DNA of 23,351 bases, taken from positions 1-23,351 of the forward strand of contig JARFQS010000014.1 in the NCBI GenBank assembly GCA_029287645.1, read 5' to 3'. The notes below the pieces were generated by a model, which was not told the origin of the DNA, did not search any database, and worked only from the letters and a program-made list of their open reading frames with translations. A program made the translations under genes and the position numbers. The stretch comes from Thermoanaerobaculia bacterium (GTDB taxonomy: Bacteria; Acidobacteriota; Thermoanaerobaculia; Multivoradales; JAHEKO01). This document shows, in pieces, positions 6,981-15,992 of the stretch (positions are counted from its first letter, which is position 1; the number at the start of each line of letters is the position of its first letter).

Positions 6981-7580
6981 ATCTCCCTTGCCAGGTGTCT
7001 CCATACGGCCGCCCGCTCGAGTCGCCAGACCTACGATCCAGATGGAAAGCACCGCCAGGGCCCCTGCCCCGGCGTTCATGGCCACGTCTCTGAGATCGTA
7101 GAACCGGTTGGGCAGGATCTCCTGAATCCCCTCGTCGATCCACCCTGCGGCGCCTGTGATCAGGAAGGCGAGGACCGCCGGCCAGAGGTTGCGACCGCCT
7201 CCCGATGGCTCCGCTGAGCCAAGGCTCGTCGCCTTCTGCCTTTCGAGAAGGGCCATGTACACCAATCCACCGACGATGCCGTACTGCAGAAAGTGCAGCC
7301 TCTCCTCGGGAAGCTCGAAGCGGGACAGTAGGACCACATAGCCCAGAGCAATGCCGGCCAGAGCCATCCACACCCTCCAGCCAGGCCGTTTGCGGAGAAG
7401 AGCGAGACCCAACAGGGCCGCTGCCAGGAGGAAAGACCCGCCCACAGCCAGACGCAGCAGGTTGGCTGCCCGCAGCCACTCGGTGAGCGGGCGGACAATA
7501 TAGAGAGATGAATAAATGAGCAGCAGGCAGCTGCCAGCCATGACCCACAGTCGTCGTTCACGTGCGGAGGTGAAGCCCAT
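6969..7580 (-). CDS. VanZ-like membrane protein
   Basis: A 203-residue integral membrane protein with about five hydrophobic helices (near 12-30, 43-62, 70-86, 98-111, 133-147 and 168-186 as hydrophobic blocks). The VanZ-family signature is present: ERLHFLQYG (93-101) and the acidic motif WIDEGIQEILPNRFYDLRD (147-165) ending in NAGAG (169-173). VanZ proteins are linked to teicoplanin resistance and other envelope traits; the biochemical role is unclear. There is no van gene set nearby, so this is a housekeeping-type VanZ-like protein rather than a resistance determinant. It starts 111 bases after ftsZ, with only a weak AGGTG site before the ATG. Confidence 0.88.
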   Translation of the reverse strand: MGFTSARERRLWVMAGSCLLLIYSSLYIVRPLTEWLRAANLLRLAVGGSFLLAAALLGLALLRKRPGWRVWMALAGIALGYVVLLSRFELPEERLHFLQYGIVGGLVYMALLERQKATSLGSAEPSGGGRNLWPAVLAFLITGAAGWIDEGIQEILPNRFYDLRDVAMNAGAGALAVLSIWIVGLATRAGGRMETPGKGDSGA

Positions 7581-7691
7581 TTCACCTGGAGACGATCCAC
7601 CCGGAAGTCTGGAGTCGTCGAGAGTGACAACTGAGTACTCGGCTGCGCTGCCTGCTGCTCTCGAAACGCCTGATGTTCCCTGTCTTCCCCT
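7581..7691 (-). other. Spacer between ftsZ and the VanZ-like gene
   Basis: The longest non-coding stretch of the window (111 bases). I looked for a hairpin followed by a T-run and for a good -35/-10 pair and found neither. A TTGTCA hexamer is present but has no -10 partner at a proper distance. Confidence 0.6.
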
Positions 7692-8939
7692 CTAGTCCAT
7701 TTGCTTTCGCAGCACCGTAGGAATGTCGAAATCGTCGACGTTCGACCAGTTCGGCCCGTAGCCGTTGGGGTCGTCCTGCTGGGTCTGCGCGATCACTTTG
7801 CGATAGAACGGAATGTCCTCTTCCTTTTCCTCGGCTTGTACCTCGGGCTCCGCCTGCAGCTCAGGTGCAGTCGGCTCAGGAGCGTAGACCGGCTCTTCAC
7901 GCTCGGCAGTCGGCAGAAACGGCTGGCTGAAGACGGGAGCATGAGCCGCCTGGAAGCCGGTAGCGATCACCGTGACCTTCATCTCCTCCTCCATCGTCTC
8001 GTCGATGACCAGGCCGGAGATGATGTTGGCCGCCGAATCCACGGCATCTGCGATGACCTTGGCCGCCTCGTCCACCTCGTGGAGAGTCAGATCCGGGCCA
8101 CCCGAGATGTTGATCAGCACACCCTTTGCGCCTTCCACCGAGGTCTCCTCCAACAGAGGAGAGGAAATGGCGCGCTGCGCCGCCTCGATCGCCCGGCTCT
8201 CGCCCTTGGCCACACCCGTGCCCATCAGAGCCATGCCCATGCCCGTCATGATAGTCTTGACGTCGGCGAAATCCACATTCACCTCACCAGGTACGGTGAT
8301 CAGATCCGAGATGCCCTGCACGGCCTGGCGAAGGACGTCGTCGGCAATCCGAAAGGCCTCGTTCAGCGGCGTTCCCCGCTCGACGAAGTTCAGCAGTCTC
8401 TCGTTGGGAATGGTGATCAGGGTGTCGACCGCACCCCGCAGCTCTTCGATACCCCGCTCCGCCAGCTCCATACGCCGACGGCCCTCGAAGGTGAAGGGTT
8501 TGGTCACCACGGCGACTGTCAGTGCCCCGAGCTCCGAAGCCAGGGACGCCACGATCGGAATCGCTCCGGTGCCGGTCCCACCGCCCATTCCAGCAGTGAG
8601 AAACACCATGTCGGAGCCATCCAGCAGCTCCAGGATCCGCTCGGTGTCCTCGAGCGCCGACTTGCGACCCACCTCGGGATCGCCACCAGCACCGAGGCCC
8701 CTGGTCAGGGTGGGGCCCAGCTGGAGCTTGACCGGTGCGCTGCATCCCCGCAGGGCCTGCATGTCGGTGTTGCCGGCAATGAAGTTGATGCCCCGCATCT
8801 GGCAGTCAATCATGCGGTTGACGGCGTTGCCCCCACCACCACCGACACCGACGACGGTGATCTTGGCGGTCGTTCCTTCAGCCTCATCCAGGGTGATGGG
8901 GAGACTGCCTTCCATCTCGTGATCGTCAAATAGAATCAT
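7692..8939 (-). CDS. ftsZ: Cell division protein FtsZ
   Basis: A tubulin-like GTPase of 415 residues that polymerises into the Z-ring at midcell. The nucleotide-binding loop [11 protein letters not shown] (31-41), the tubulin signature GGGTGTG (119-125) and the T7 catalytic loop NVDFAD (221-226) are intact. The C-terminal third has a Glu/Pro-rich variable linker and ends in [13 protein letters not shown], the conserved tail that docks on FtsA and other anchors. The ATG at 8939 has AAGGAG about 9 bases upstream; the frame is open further to 9104 but that part overlaps ftsA. It follows ftsA by 32 bases and is the last dcw gene, the usual place. Confidence 0.98.
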   Translation of the reverse strand: MILFDDHEMEGSLPITLDEAEGTTAKITVVGVGGGGGNAVNRMIDCQMRGINFIAGNTDMQALRGCSAPVKLQLGPTLTRGLGAGGDPEVGRKSALEDTERILELLDGSDMVFLTAGMGGGTGTGAIPIVASLASELGALTVAVVTKPFTFEGRRRMELAERGIEELRGAVDTLITIPNERLLNFVERGTPLNEAFRIADDVLRQAVQGISDLITVPGEVNVDFADVKTIMTGMGMALMGTGVAKGESRAIEAAQRAISSPLLEETSVEGAKGVLINISGGPDLTLHEVDEAAKVIADAVDSAANIISGLVIDETMEEEMKVTVIATGFQAAHAPVFSQPFLPTAEREEPVYAPEPTAPELQAEPEVQAEEKEEDIPFYRKVIAQTQQDDPNGYGPNWSNVDDFDIPTVLRKQMD

Positions 8940-8971
8940 CTTTCTGTTCTCCTTCCGGGTGGTCCTACTTC

Positions 8972-10213
8972 CTACAGCAAATCCGAGAACATGCCGCGGA
9001 GACTGGTCACGACTCCACGCACGCTGAAACCTGTGTTGACTGTCTTGCGATGTCTGTCTTCCGAGCTCCGGCCGTAGAGCAGGAGTCCTGATGCGGCCGT
9101 CCATGTCGGCGAGCTGATGACGTCCACCAGGCCCCCCAGACCCTGCGGCAGGCCGTAGCGAACCGTACAGTTGAAGACCTGCTCCGCCAGCTCGAGATAA
9201 CCGTCGAGCTGCGCCCCACCGCCGGTCAGTACCAGACCGCCCCGCAAGGCCTCATCGAACCCGTACTTGGCGAGGTCCTCTCGCACCAGGGTCAGCATCT
9301 CCTCCGCCCGAGGTTGCAGGATCCCGCACAGCTCTTTCTTGGGCACCACCCTGGCAGGGCCGCCCGCCACTGTGGGTACCGAGATGCCTTCTTCCTCACC
9401 CACCATGCCGGTCAGGCAACATCCGTGCTTGACCTTGATCTGCTCGGCCTCCGCGAAAGGTGTGCGCAGAACCATGGCGAGGTCGTTGGTGAAGTGCCCG
9501 GCACCGACCGGCAGGACGGCGCTGTGCTGCACCTCTCCATCGCCGAAGACCGCATACTCGGTGGTTCCACTGCCGATATCCAGCAACAGGGCTCCGAGCT
9601 CACGCTCGTCGTGTGTCAGGACCGCCTCGGCCGTGGCCAGGGGCTCGAAGATCAGCTCGATGACCTCGATCCCCGCCCGATTGATGCAAGTCAGGAGGGT
9701 CTTGCGTCGGGTTATGTTGCCGGTCACCAGGTGAACGGCGACCTCGAGACGGCTTCCCAGCATCCCCAGGGGATCGGAGATGCCACCCTGCTCGTCGACG
9801 ATGAAGTCCTGGGGAATGGCGTGCAGGATCTCCCGATCCGAGGGCAGGGCCGCCGACTGTGCCGCCTCGAGAACCCGGTCGATATCCTGCCTGGTGATCT
9901 CGCGATCCTGGTCCTTCTTCGCCACCGACACCATGCCGCGAGAATTGATGCTCCGGATGTCGGTGCCGGCGACGCCGACGTAGGCTCGCGACACCTCGAT
10001 GCCAGCCATGACCTCCGCCTCCTCGGTGGCCTGCTTGAGTGCATCGACCGTCGCTTCGACGTTGACGATGTTGCCTTTACGAGTCCCGCGGTTGAGGGCG
10101 ACACCCTTGCCCACCACTTCGAGAGCTCCTCGCTCGTCTCGTTGCCCGATCAACACTCCGATCTTCGAAGAACCGATGTCGATGGCAACGATGTATGAGT
10201 CCGCCTTGGGCAT
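8972..10213 (-). CDS. ftsA: Cell division protein FtsA
   Basis: An actin-like protein of 413 residues that tethers FtsZ to the membrane and recruits later division proteins. The phosphate-1 loop [11 protein letters not shown] lies near the start, phosphate-2 [11 protein letters not shown] mid-protein and the adenosine motif [10 protein letters not shown] near residue 330. The end, [12 protein letters not shown], fits the amphipathic membrane-targeting helix. I prefer the ATG at 10213 (AGGAGG 10 bases upstream) to the GTG at 10222, which would sit almost on the Shine-Dalgarno sequence. The gene starts 5 bases after ftsQ ends. Confidence 0.97.
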   Translation of the reverse strand: MPKADSYIVAIDIGSSKIGVLIGQRDERGALEVVGKGVALNRGTRKGNIVNVEATVDALKQATEEAEVMAGIEVSRAYVGVAGTDIRSINSRGMVSVAKKDQDREITRQDIDRVLEAAQSAALPSDREILHAIPQDFIVDEQGGISDPLGMLGSRLEVAVHLVTGNITRRKTLLTCINRAGIEVIELIFEPLATAEAVLTHDERELGALLLDIGSGTTEYAVFGDGEVQHSAVLPVGAGHFTNDLAMVLRTPFAEAEQIKVKHGCCLTGMVGEEEGISVPTVAGGPARVVPKKELCGILQPRAEEMLTLVREDLAKYGFDEALRGGLVLTGGGAQLDGYLELAEQVFNCTVRYGLPQGLGGLVDVISSPTWTAASGLLLYGRSSEDRHRKTVNTGFSVRGVVTSLRGMFSDLL

Positions 10214-10218
10214 AAGCC

Positions 10219-11025
10219 TCACCCCTCCTGACTGTGCGGGTCCACCGCGGGTTGAACAACGATTTGACGTGAAAAACGAAGGTCCACCGCCGCCACCCGA
10301 TCGTACCTGCGGGTGATCTCGGGTATCACTTCCCTGAACTTCCTGACCTGCCTTCCGACGCCTCCGAGGCTCACCAGAACCGGGAATGGCAGAGCCGCAG
10401 TGAAGAGTCGGAAATCATCTCCCCCCAGGACTTCGACCTCGGATAGTCCCGACGCCCAGTCCGGCGCCACCAGCTCCAACTCAGCGGCGACCGCGAGCGC
10501 CGGTTCGACTTCCAATCTGGCGCCAGGGGCTACGCTCAGCAACAGCAGGTCGGTCTCTCGGGCCGGATCATAGAGATCGACCACCGTGCCGCTCCGGTCG
10601 ACATAGAAAAGCCCCTCATCGCGCCGCAACAACACGACCGGCTGTCGCTCCTGGATCTCCACTACCAGACTGTCGGGCATCTTCTTTCGCAGATTGGCGC
10701 CTCGGATCCACCGGTTCTCGGAGAGTCGTCCCTCCACGTCGGCCAGGGAGATCCAAAGTAGATGTTGGCCCCGCAGAGGCTCGAGAGCTTCGCCGACCTC
10801 GGACGGCTGAACGCGGCTCGTTCCACTGACCACAATGTTGCTGAGAAGGAACCGGGGCGACGTTATGACCCATGCTCCTCCCGCCACTGGCAGGCCGACC
10901 AACTGCAACGCGGTCAGGAATGGACGCGCCAACATCAGCACCGGGCTGCGGCGCCGATGCGATGCGACGAATCGCCGGCGGCGGAACGGGCTCGGGCTCG
11001 AGGCCTGGATGTCGCGCGGAGTCAT
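10219..11025 (-). CDS. ftsQ: Cell division protein FtsQ
   Basis: A 268-residue bitopic divisome protein. A basic cytoplasmic N-terminus (RRRR at 15-18, RRR at 24-26) precedes one transmembrane helix (about 34-55). A POTRA domain follows (about 58-128: FLLSNIVVSGTSRV through LVVEIQERQPV), then the beta domain. FtsQ links early and late division proteins, normally together with FtsL and FtsB. The ATG at 11025 overlaps the murC stop (ATGA), with GAGGAGG 8 bases upstream. Sequence conservation in this family is low, so the call rests on layout, the POTRA pattern and position before ftsA. Confidence 0.93.
   Translation of the reverse strand: MTPRDIQASSPSPFRRRRFVASHRRRSPVLMLARPFLTALQLVGLPVAGGAWVITSPRFLLSNIVVSGTSRVQPSEVGEALEPLRGQHLLWISLADVEGRLSENRWIRGANLRKKMPDSLVVEIQERQPVVLLRRDEGLFYVDRSGTVVDLYDPARETDLLLLSVAPGARLEVEPALAVAAELELVAPDWASGLSEVEVLGGDDFRLFTAALPFPVLVSLGGVGRQVRKFREVIPEITRRYDRVAAVDLRFSRQIVVQPAVDPHSQEG
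10224..10229 (-). promoter_or_regulatory. Ribosome binding site deciding the ftsA start
   Basis: AGGAGG on the minus strand, inside the end of ftsQ. Its distance of 10 bases to the ATG at 10213 is workable, whereas the in-frame GTG at 10222 would be only 1 base away. Confidence 0.65.
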
Positions 11026-12413
11026 GCTGCAGCCTCCTCGACCAGATGCTCGGCCAGGCGGTAGATATCGCCGGCTCCAAGCGTCAGGATCACATCGCCT
11101 TCCCGGACATCTTCCGCCAGCATCGGTGGGACATCGCGCCAATCACCACACAGACGGACGTCGCGATGACCGCTTCTCTTGGCGGCGTCGATCACCAGCT
11201 CCGAGGTCACACCCGGCTCCGGCTGTTCGCGCGATGGGTAGATATCCGTCACCACAGCCTTGTCGGCTCCGAGGAGAGATCGACCGAACTCCAGAGCCAG
11301 ATGGCGGGTCCGCGAGAAGAGATGGGGCTGAAACACGGCATGGATCACGGCGCCGGGAAAGGCTTGACGGGCTGCTTCCAGAGTGGCAGTGACCTCGGTC
11401 GGATGATGGGCGTAGTCGTCGATGACCTTGGCGCCACGCCAAACTCCTCGGGTTTCGAATCTCCGGTGCACGCCGGAGAATCCGGCCAGCGCCTTCGCGA
11501 TACTCGTAAAGGGAATCCCCATCGCCTGCCCGACCGCAATCGCGGCCAGGGAGTTGCGGACGTTGTGCAAGCCCGGCATGGGGAGCTCCACCGAACCCAG
11601 CTCACCGCTGCGCGAATCCACGACATCGAACCGAGATCCAGAGGCCGTGCTTTCGAACTCGGTCGCTCTGAGGTCGGCCTGGGGCGACAGACCATAGGTC
11701 AAGACCCGATGCTCCCGCTTCATCTGGGGCAGGAGCTCCTGAATGTTGGCGTCGTCCAGGCAGAGAATCGCCTGGCCGAAGAACGGCACCTTCGCGGCGA
11801 ATGTCACGAATGCGCTGCGGATCTCATCGAGACTCGCATAGGTGTCCAGATGGTCTTCGTCGATCGACGTCACCACGGCTACGATGGGCTGCAGCCTCAG
11901 GAAGCTCCGGTCGTACTCGTCAGCCTCGGCAACCAGGTACTCGCTCTTCCCCAGGCGAGCGCCTGTCCCCGACACCCTCAGTCGGCCACCCACGATGACC
12001 GTCGGATCCAAGCCCGCTTCTGTCATTACAGTGCCGATCAGCGAAGTCGTCGTGGTCTTGCCATGGGTCCCCGCCACCGCGATGCCGTACTTGAGGCGCA
12101 TGAGCTCACCCAGCATCTCAGCTCGCCGGACCACGGTGATGTTGTTCTGTTTGGCAGCCACCACCTCTGGGTTGTCTCGTGACACCGCCGAAGAAATCAC
12201 CACGAGATCGACCCTCTCGACATGCTCGGGCGAGTGTCCCTGATGGATCGTGGCCCCGAGCTTCGACAGCCGGTCGGTCGTTTCGCTCATCGATTGATCA
12301 CAGCCGCTCACTTCGAGGTCGTAGTCGAGAAGCACCTCGGCGATGCCGCTCATGCCAGCACCACCGATGCCGACGAAGTGAACCGCGGCCAGATTCGTGA
12401 AGCGCCGGAACAT
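11022..12413 (-). CDS. murC: UDP-N-acetylmuramate--L-alanine ligase MurC
   Basis: A 463-residue cytoplasmic ATP-dependent ligase that adds L-alanine to UDP-MurNAc, the first amino acid of the stem peptide. The N-terminal UDP-binding motif GIGGAGMSGIAE (15-26) and the ATP loop GTHGKTTTT (115-123) are intact; DDYAHHPTEV marks the C-terminal domain, as in other Mur ligases. The ATG shares one base with the murG stop (TGATG) and has GGGAGG 7 bases upstream. ftsQ follows directly, with no murB or ddl in between. Confidence 0.98.
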   Translation of the reverse strand: MFRRFTNLAAVHFVGIGGAGMSGIAEVLLDYDLEVSGCDQSMSETTDRLSKLGATIHQGHSPEHVERVDLVVISSAVSRDNPEVVAAKQNNITVVRRAEMLGELMRLKYGIAVAGTHGKTTTTSLIGTVMTEAGLDPTVIVGGRLRVSGTGARLGKSEYLVAEADEYDRSFLRLQPIVAVVTSIDEDHLDTYASLDEIRSAFVTFAAKVPFFGQAILCLDDANIQELLPQMKREHRVLTYGLSPQADLRATEFESTASGSRFDVVDSRSGELGSVELPMPGLHNVRNSLAAIAVGQAMGIPFTSIAKALAGFSGVHRRFETRGVWRGAKVIDDYAHHPTEVTATLEAARQAFPGAVIHAVFQPHLFSRTRHLALEFGRSLLGADKAVVTDIYPSREQPEPGVTSELVIDAAKRSGHRDVRLCGDWRDVPPMLAEDVREGDVILTLGAGDIYRLAEHLVEEAAA

Positions 12414-13498
12414 CAGGCAGCCTCCCGTGCTTCGTGTAGGAGATCTGCTACGGACTCAGCAGCCCGGGGCCATGCAAGCTCGTGCAGTGCCTCCCCCATG
12501 GACCGCAGGCGTTGCCGGTCGTCGAGCAAGGAATCGAGTAACCGAGTCATACTGTCCACATTGGCACTCTCTGGCGGCAGAACCACGGCTCCCCCAGTGG
12601 ATTCCAATCGGCGGGCGTTGGCCACCTGGTGCCCGCCGGCGAGAGCCAGTGGCACGAGCATCGCGGCTCGGCCGGCAGCACAAATCTCGGCCACCGTGAT
12701 GGCACCGGCTCGAGAGATCACCAGGTCGGCAGCGGCCATTTCGCCTGCGACATCCCGCAGGAAGGTGACGACCCGAGCATCGACCTCCGCGAGCCCGCTC
12801 GCCCGATAGGAGGCTTCCGCCTCCTCCAGTAGCTTTCTACCGACTTGATGCACGACCTCGATACCGCCGAGCTTGCCTTCGAGCTGTGCGAGAGCCGCCG
12901 GAACGAGCTCATTGAGCTGGCGGGCGCCTTGACTGCCACCCAGCACCAACAGTCGAAGAGCGCCGCTTTCGGACCGCACATCACCCGTTTCGAAGAAGGC
13001 TCGTCGCACCGGTACTCCCGTGATCCTCGAGGCGCATCGCAGCTGCGACCCCACTTCCTCGTGGGCGATGGCGGCCGAAAGCGCCCATCTCGACAGCCAC
13101 CGGTTTGCCGACCCAGCAGCCGCGTTGGGCTCGAGCAGAACAATGGGGCGGCCGCTCAGCGCAGCCCCGAGGACTCCTGGCACAGACACATATCCACCTG
13201 TTCCCAAGACCACGTCCGCCGCGAGATCACCGATCATCTGTCGAGCTCGCCACGCGGAGGAGCCCAGGGTGCCTAGAGCGATGGCCTTCTGGAGCGGACC
13301 ACGGCCCACAACGGCCTTCGCCGGCAAGCCGTGATACGGCAGCCCGTGAGCCTCGACCAACTGTCTCTCCATGCCCGACATTCTTCCCATCCAGCTCACC
13401 TGCCAGCCTCTTCGGAGCAGCTCGTCGGCAACCGCCAGGGCGGGGAATACATGCCCTCCACTGCCGCCCCCAGCCAGGAGTGCATGCTCATTCGCCAT
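12413..13498 (-). CDS. murG: UDP-GlcNAc:lipid I GlcNAc transferase MurG
   Basis: A 361-residue peripheral membrane GT-B transferase that converts lipid I to lipid II. The glycine-rich loop GGGSGGH (10-16), a second glycine loop VLGTGGYVSVP, LVLGGSQGARQLN and the donor-site region SRAGAITVAE are present. The usual HEQN motif reads LEPN and the usual (D/N)HQ segment reads GGHQ, both variants within an otherwise normal protein. It starts 61 bases after ftsW, one of the few real gaps in the cluster, and only a weak GGAAA precedes the ATG. An in-frame stop lies just upstream, so no longer form is possible. Confidence 0.97.
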   Translation of the reverse strand: MANEHALLAGGGSGGHVFPALAVADELLRRGWQVSWMGRMSGMERQLVEAHGLPYHGLPAKAVVGRGPLQKAIALGTLGSSAWRARQMIGDLAADVVLGTGGYVSVPGVLGAALSGRPIVLLEPNAAAGSANRWLSRWALSAAIAHEEVGSQLRCASRITGVPVRRAFFETGDVRSESGALRLLVLGGSQGARQLNELVPAALAQLEGKLGGIEVVHQVGRKLLEEAEASYRASGLAEVDARVVTFLRDVAGEMAAADLVISRAGAITVAEICAAGRAAMLVPLALAGGHQVANARRLESTGGAVVLPPESANVDSMTRLLDSLLDDRQRLRSMGEALHELAWPRAAESVADLLHEAREAA

Positions 13499-13559
13499 GG
13501 TTTCCGCGCCGTTCGTAGTCCAGCTTCACGATTCACAGCTCCCAATAGCTCCCCGCGTC

Positions 13560-14642
13560 TCACGCATGTTGCGAAACATTCAGCAGCACCCCGGAGCCAG
13601 CCAGACAAACGACCAGGGAAGAGCCACCGTAGGAGATGAACGGCAGCGGAATGCCCTTGGTCGGCATCAGGGCGAGTGCGACACTGATGTGAATCAACGC
13701 CTGGAGCGTGATGAATCCCACCAGACCCCATGCGAGGTAGCGTCCGAAGGTATCTGGCGCCTTCAATCCGGCGCGAATACCTCTCCAAAAGAGGATGGCG
13801 AACAACAGCAGCACGCCAACCGCACCGATCAGCCCGAGCTCCTCGGAGAGGATCGAGTAGATGAAATCCGAGTGCGGATAGGGCAGAAAGTAGAGCTTCT
13901 GCAAGCTCTCGCCCAGACCGCGTCCCATCAAGCCTCCCGAGCCGACGGCGATCAGCGATTGCCGGGCCTGATACCCCGAGCGAAGGGGCTCGAGGTCAGG
14001 GTTCAGAAAGGCCATGAATCTCTGCCGTCGATAGGGCACGGAGTAGACCGCCAACCAGAGGGCCGGCAGCAGGGCCAAGGCTCCGCCTACGAAGTAGCTC
14101 CACCGCACACCGGCCAGAAACAGCATGAAGACCGTGGCTCCACACAACAGCACGGCTGTACCGAGATCGGGCTGCATCAGGATAAGGCCCGCCATCAGAC
14201 CGAGAAGCAGACAGACAGGCAGGACCAGGTCGCGACTCTCGCGATCCTCATTGCGCTCGATCTGATAGGCGACGAAAGCGACCATGGCGAGCTTGGCCAG
14301 CTCCGACGGCTGAATCGATAGGCGACCGATGAAGAGCCACCGCCGGGTATTGTTGAGCTCGGGTCCGAAGAGACTCGCCACCAGCAGCACGAGAGAGCCG
14401 AGAATGATGGGGTACAGCACCTGGGGTCGGCGGAAATGTCGATAGTCGATGTGCATCAGGATCCACATCGCCACCAGGCCGATCACGGCGGCCGCACTTT
14501 GCTTGACGAGGTACATGTTCAGGCCCGCACCCTGTTCGCGGGCAAAAGCCGCGCTGGCGGAAAAGACCGCGATCAACCCCAGTCCGACCAGAAGAATGAC
14601 CGTGGTGAAGAGCACCTTGTCGTAGGCGAGCTTCTTAGCCAT
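13560..14642 (-). CDS. ftsW: Septal peptidoglycan polymerase FtsW (SEDS family)
   Basis: A 360-residue polytopic membrane protein (about ten helices) that polymerises lipid II at the septum together with the FtsI transpeptidase. SEDS motifs are clear: RRWLFIG (100-106), QPSELAK (111-117), QPDLGTA (157-163), PHSDFIYSILSEELGLIG (256-273, with the probable catalytic D259) and PTKGIPLPFISYGGSS (327-342). Its place between murD and murG is the usual one for ftsW, and argues against RodA or SpoVE. The ATG overlaps the end of murD by 8 bases, with TGGAGG 6 bases upstream. Confidence 0.97.
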   Translation of the reverse strand: MAKKLAYDKVLFTTVILLVGLGLIAVFSASAAFAREQGAGLNMYLVKQSAAAVIGLVAMWILMHIDYRHFRRPQVLYPIILGSLVLLVASLFGPELNNTRRWLFIGRLSIQPSELAKLAMVAFVAYQIERNEDRESRDLVLPVCLLLGLMAGLILMQPDLGTAVLLCGATVFMLFLAGVRWSYFVGGALALLPALWLAVYSVPYRRQRFMAFLNPDLEPLRSGYQARQSLIAVGSGGLMGRGLGESLQKLYFLPYPHSDFIYSILSEELGLIGAVGVLLLFAILFWRGIRAGLKAPDTFGRYLAWGLVGFITLQALIHISVALALMPTKGIPLPFISYGGSSLVVCLAGSGVLLNVSQHA

Positions 14643-15990
14643 TCAGGGCCTCCACCAGATCCTGGAAGTGGTCACCACGCTCGTTGAAGCTCCGATACTG
14701 ATCGAAGCTGGCGCAGCCCGGCGAAAGCAGAACCACGTCTCCTTCGACCGCCCCTCGAGCTGCCGCTTCGACGGCCCGAGAAAGGTCGCCGGTCATCTCG
14801 CACGGCACTACGTCGGCCAGTACGTTGGCCAGCTCCTCCGCGGCTTCGCCCACCAGATATGCCCTTTTGACCTTGCGGATCGCGACCTCGGTGAGAACTG
14901 CCGCATCGCCACCCTTGTTGCGCCCCCCGAGAATCAAATGAACACTGTTTTCCGGATAACCCTCCAGCGACCGCAGCGTCGCCGCGAAATTCGTCGCTTT
15001 GGAGTCATCGACCCATGTGACGCCCGCTCGACCCGCGACCTCCTCGACTCGATGCGGCAGGCCCTGAAACAGGGCCAGTGCGGCTGGAAACGCCGAGCCA
15101 TCAGCACCCATGGCCCTCGATAGCAGTGCCGCGGCCATCGCGTTCTCCAGATTGTGCTCACCTTCGAGAGCCAGGTCATCCCAGCTGAACAACGCCTTCG
15201 GTGGCTCACCGGGCGCCACCTCGACCACCGTGTCGCCATCCAGGTAGCAGCCGTCTTCGACCGATGTGGTGCGGGAGAAGAGGCGTCGTTGCGCTTCGAC
15301 GTCCAGGCTGGCGACGCGGGGGTCGTCGGCATTGAGAACCGCTGAGTCCTTGGCCGTTTGGTTCCTGAAGATGGCTGCCTTGGCCTTGAAATAGGCCTCC
15401 TGTCCACGATGCCAGTCGAGGTGGTCATCGGCCAGGTTGAGGAGGCTCGCCGCCCGCGGTCGAAGGCGGTCGACACCTTCCAGTTGGAAGCTGGAGAGCT
15501 CGGTCACGAAGATTCTTCCGGCCTCACCCTCCACACAGGCGCTCAAGGGAAGCCCGATATTGCCGCAGACTTCGACATCGAACCCCGAGGCGCGAAGCAG
15601 CTCGCCTGTCAGGGCGGTCGTCGTGCTCTTGCCGTTGCTGCCCGTAATCCCCACGATGGGTCCACTGAGATACCAGGAGGCCAGCTCCACCTCGGCCAGC
15701 ACGGGAAGGCCCGCCAGTCTCGCCGCTTTCAGCAGGGGCTGGCCAGGTGGCACACCCGGACTGACTACCACCGCATCGACGCCGCCCGGAATCGCTTCAG
15801 GCTCCCGACCGAGATGAAGCTCGACGCCCGGGTCGTCAGCCAGGTGTCCGAGGTTCAGCTCCTCGGCAGCACGCCGATCCACTCCCACCACCTCGACCCC
15901 TGTCGACCGCAGCAGACGAGCCGCGGCCTTCCCGGAGATTCCGAGGCCGTAGACCAGCGCGCGTGTCCAGTTGTCCGCTTCCAAGCTCAC
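14635..15990 (-). CDS. murD: UDP-MurNAc-L-Ala--D-glutamate ligase MurD
   Basis: A 451-residue cytoplasmic ligase that adds D-glutamate to the stem peptide. The N-terminal fold begins with VYGLGISGKAAARLL; the ATP loop GSNGKSTTT is at 117-125; LSSFQLE and NLADDHLDWH follow, and DDSKATN (near 325) with GGRNKGGD mark the C-terminal domain. All are standard for MurD. The start is a GTG two bases after the mraY stop, with TGAGG 5 bases upstream. The stop lies 8 bases inside ftsW. Confidence 0.97.
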   Translation of the reverse strand: MSLEADNWTRALVYGLGISGKAAARLLRSTGVEVVGVDRRAAEELNLGHLADDPGVELHLGREPEAIPGGVDAVVVSPGVPPGQPLLKAARLAGLPVLAEVELASWYLSGPIVGITGSNGKSTTTALTGELLRASGFDVEVCGNIGLPLSACVEGEAGRIFVTELSSFQLEGVDRLRPRAASLLNLADDHLDWHRGQEAYFKAKAAIFRNQTAKDSAVLNADDPRVASLDVEAQRRLFSRTTSVEDGCYLDGDTVVEVAPGEPPKALFSWDDLALEGEHNLENAMAAALLSRAMGADGSAFPAALALFQGLPHRVEEVAGRAGVTWVDDSKATNFAATLRSLEGYPENSVHLILGGRNKGGDAAVLTEVAIRKVKRAYLVGEAAEELANVLADVVPCEMTGDLSRAVEAAARGAVEGDVVLLSPGCASFDQYRSFNERGDHFQDLVEALNG

Positions 15991-15992
15991 CT

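Noticed and set aside
6969..7580. Glycopeptide resistance gene
   Set aside because: The protein is VanZ-like, but no vanH/A/X/R/S genes accompany it, and VanZ-like proteins are widespread in bacteria without resistance.
7581..7691. Promoter for the VanZ-like gene
   Set aside because: A TTGTCA hexamer exists but there is no -10 element at 16-18 bases, and a gene-dense same-strand context makes read-through from ftsZ likely.
7701..8933. Plus-strand open frame of 410 codons opposite ftsZ
   Set aside because: It is a shadow caused by GC-rich codon use. The composition is His/Arg/Asp-rich with no domain, and the opposite strand is unmistakable FtsZ.
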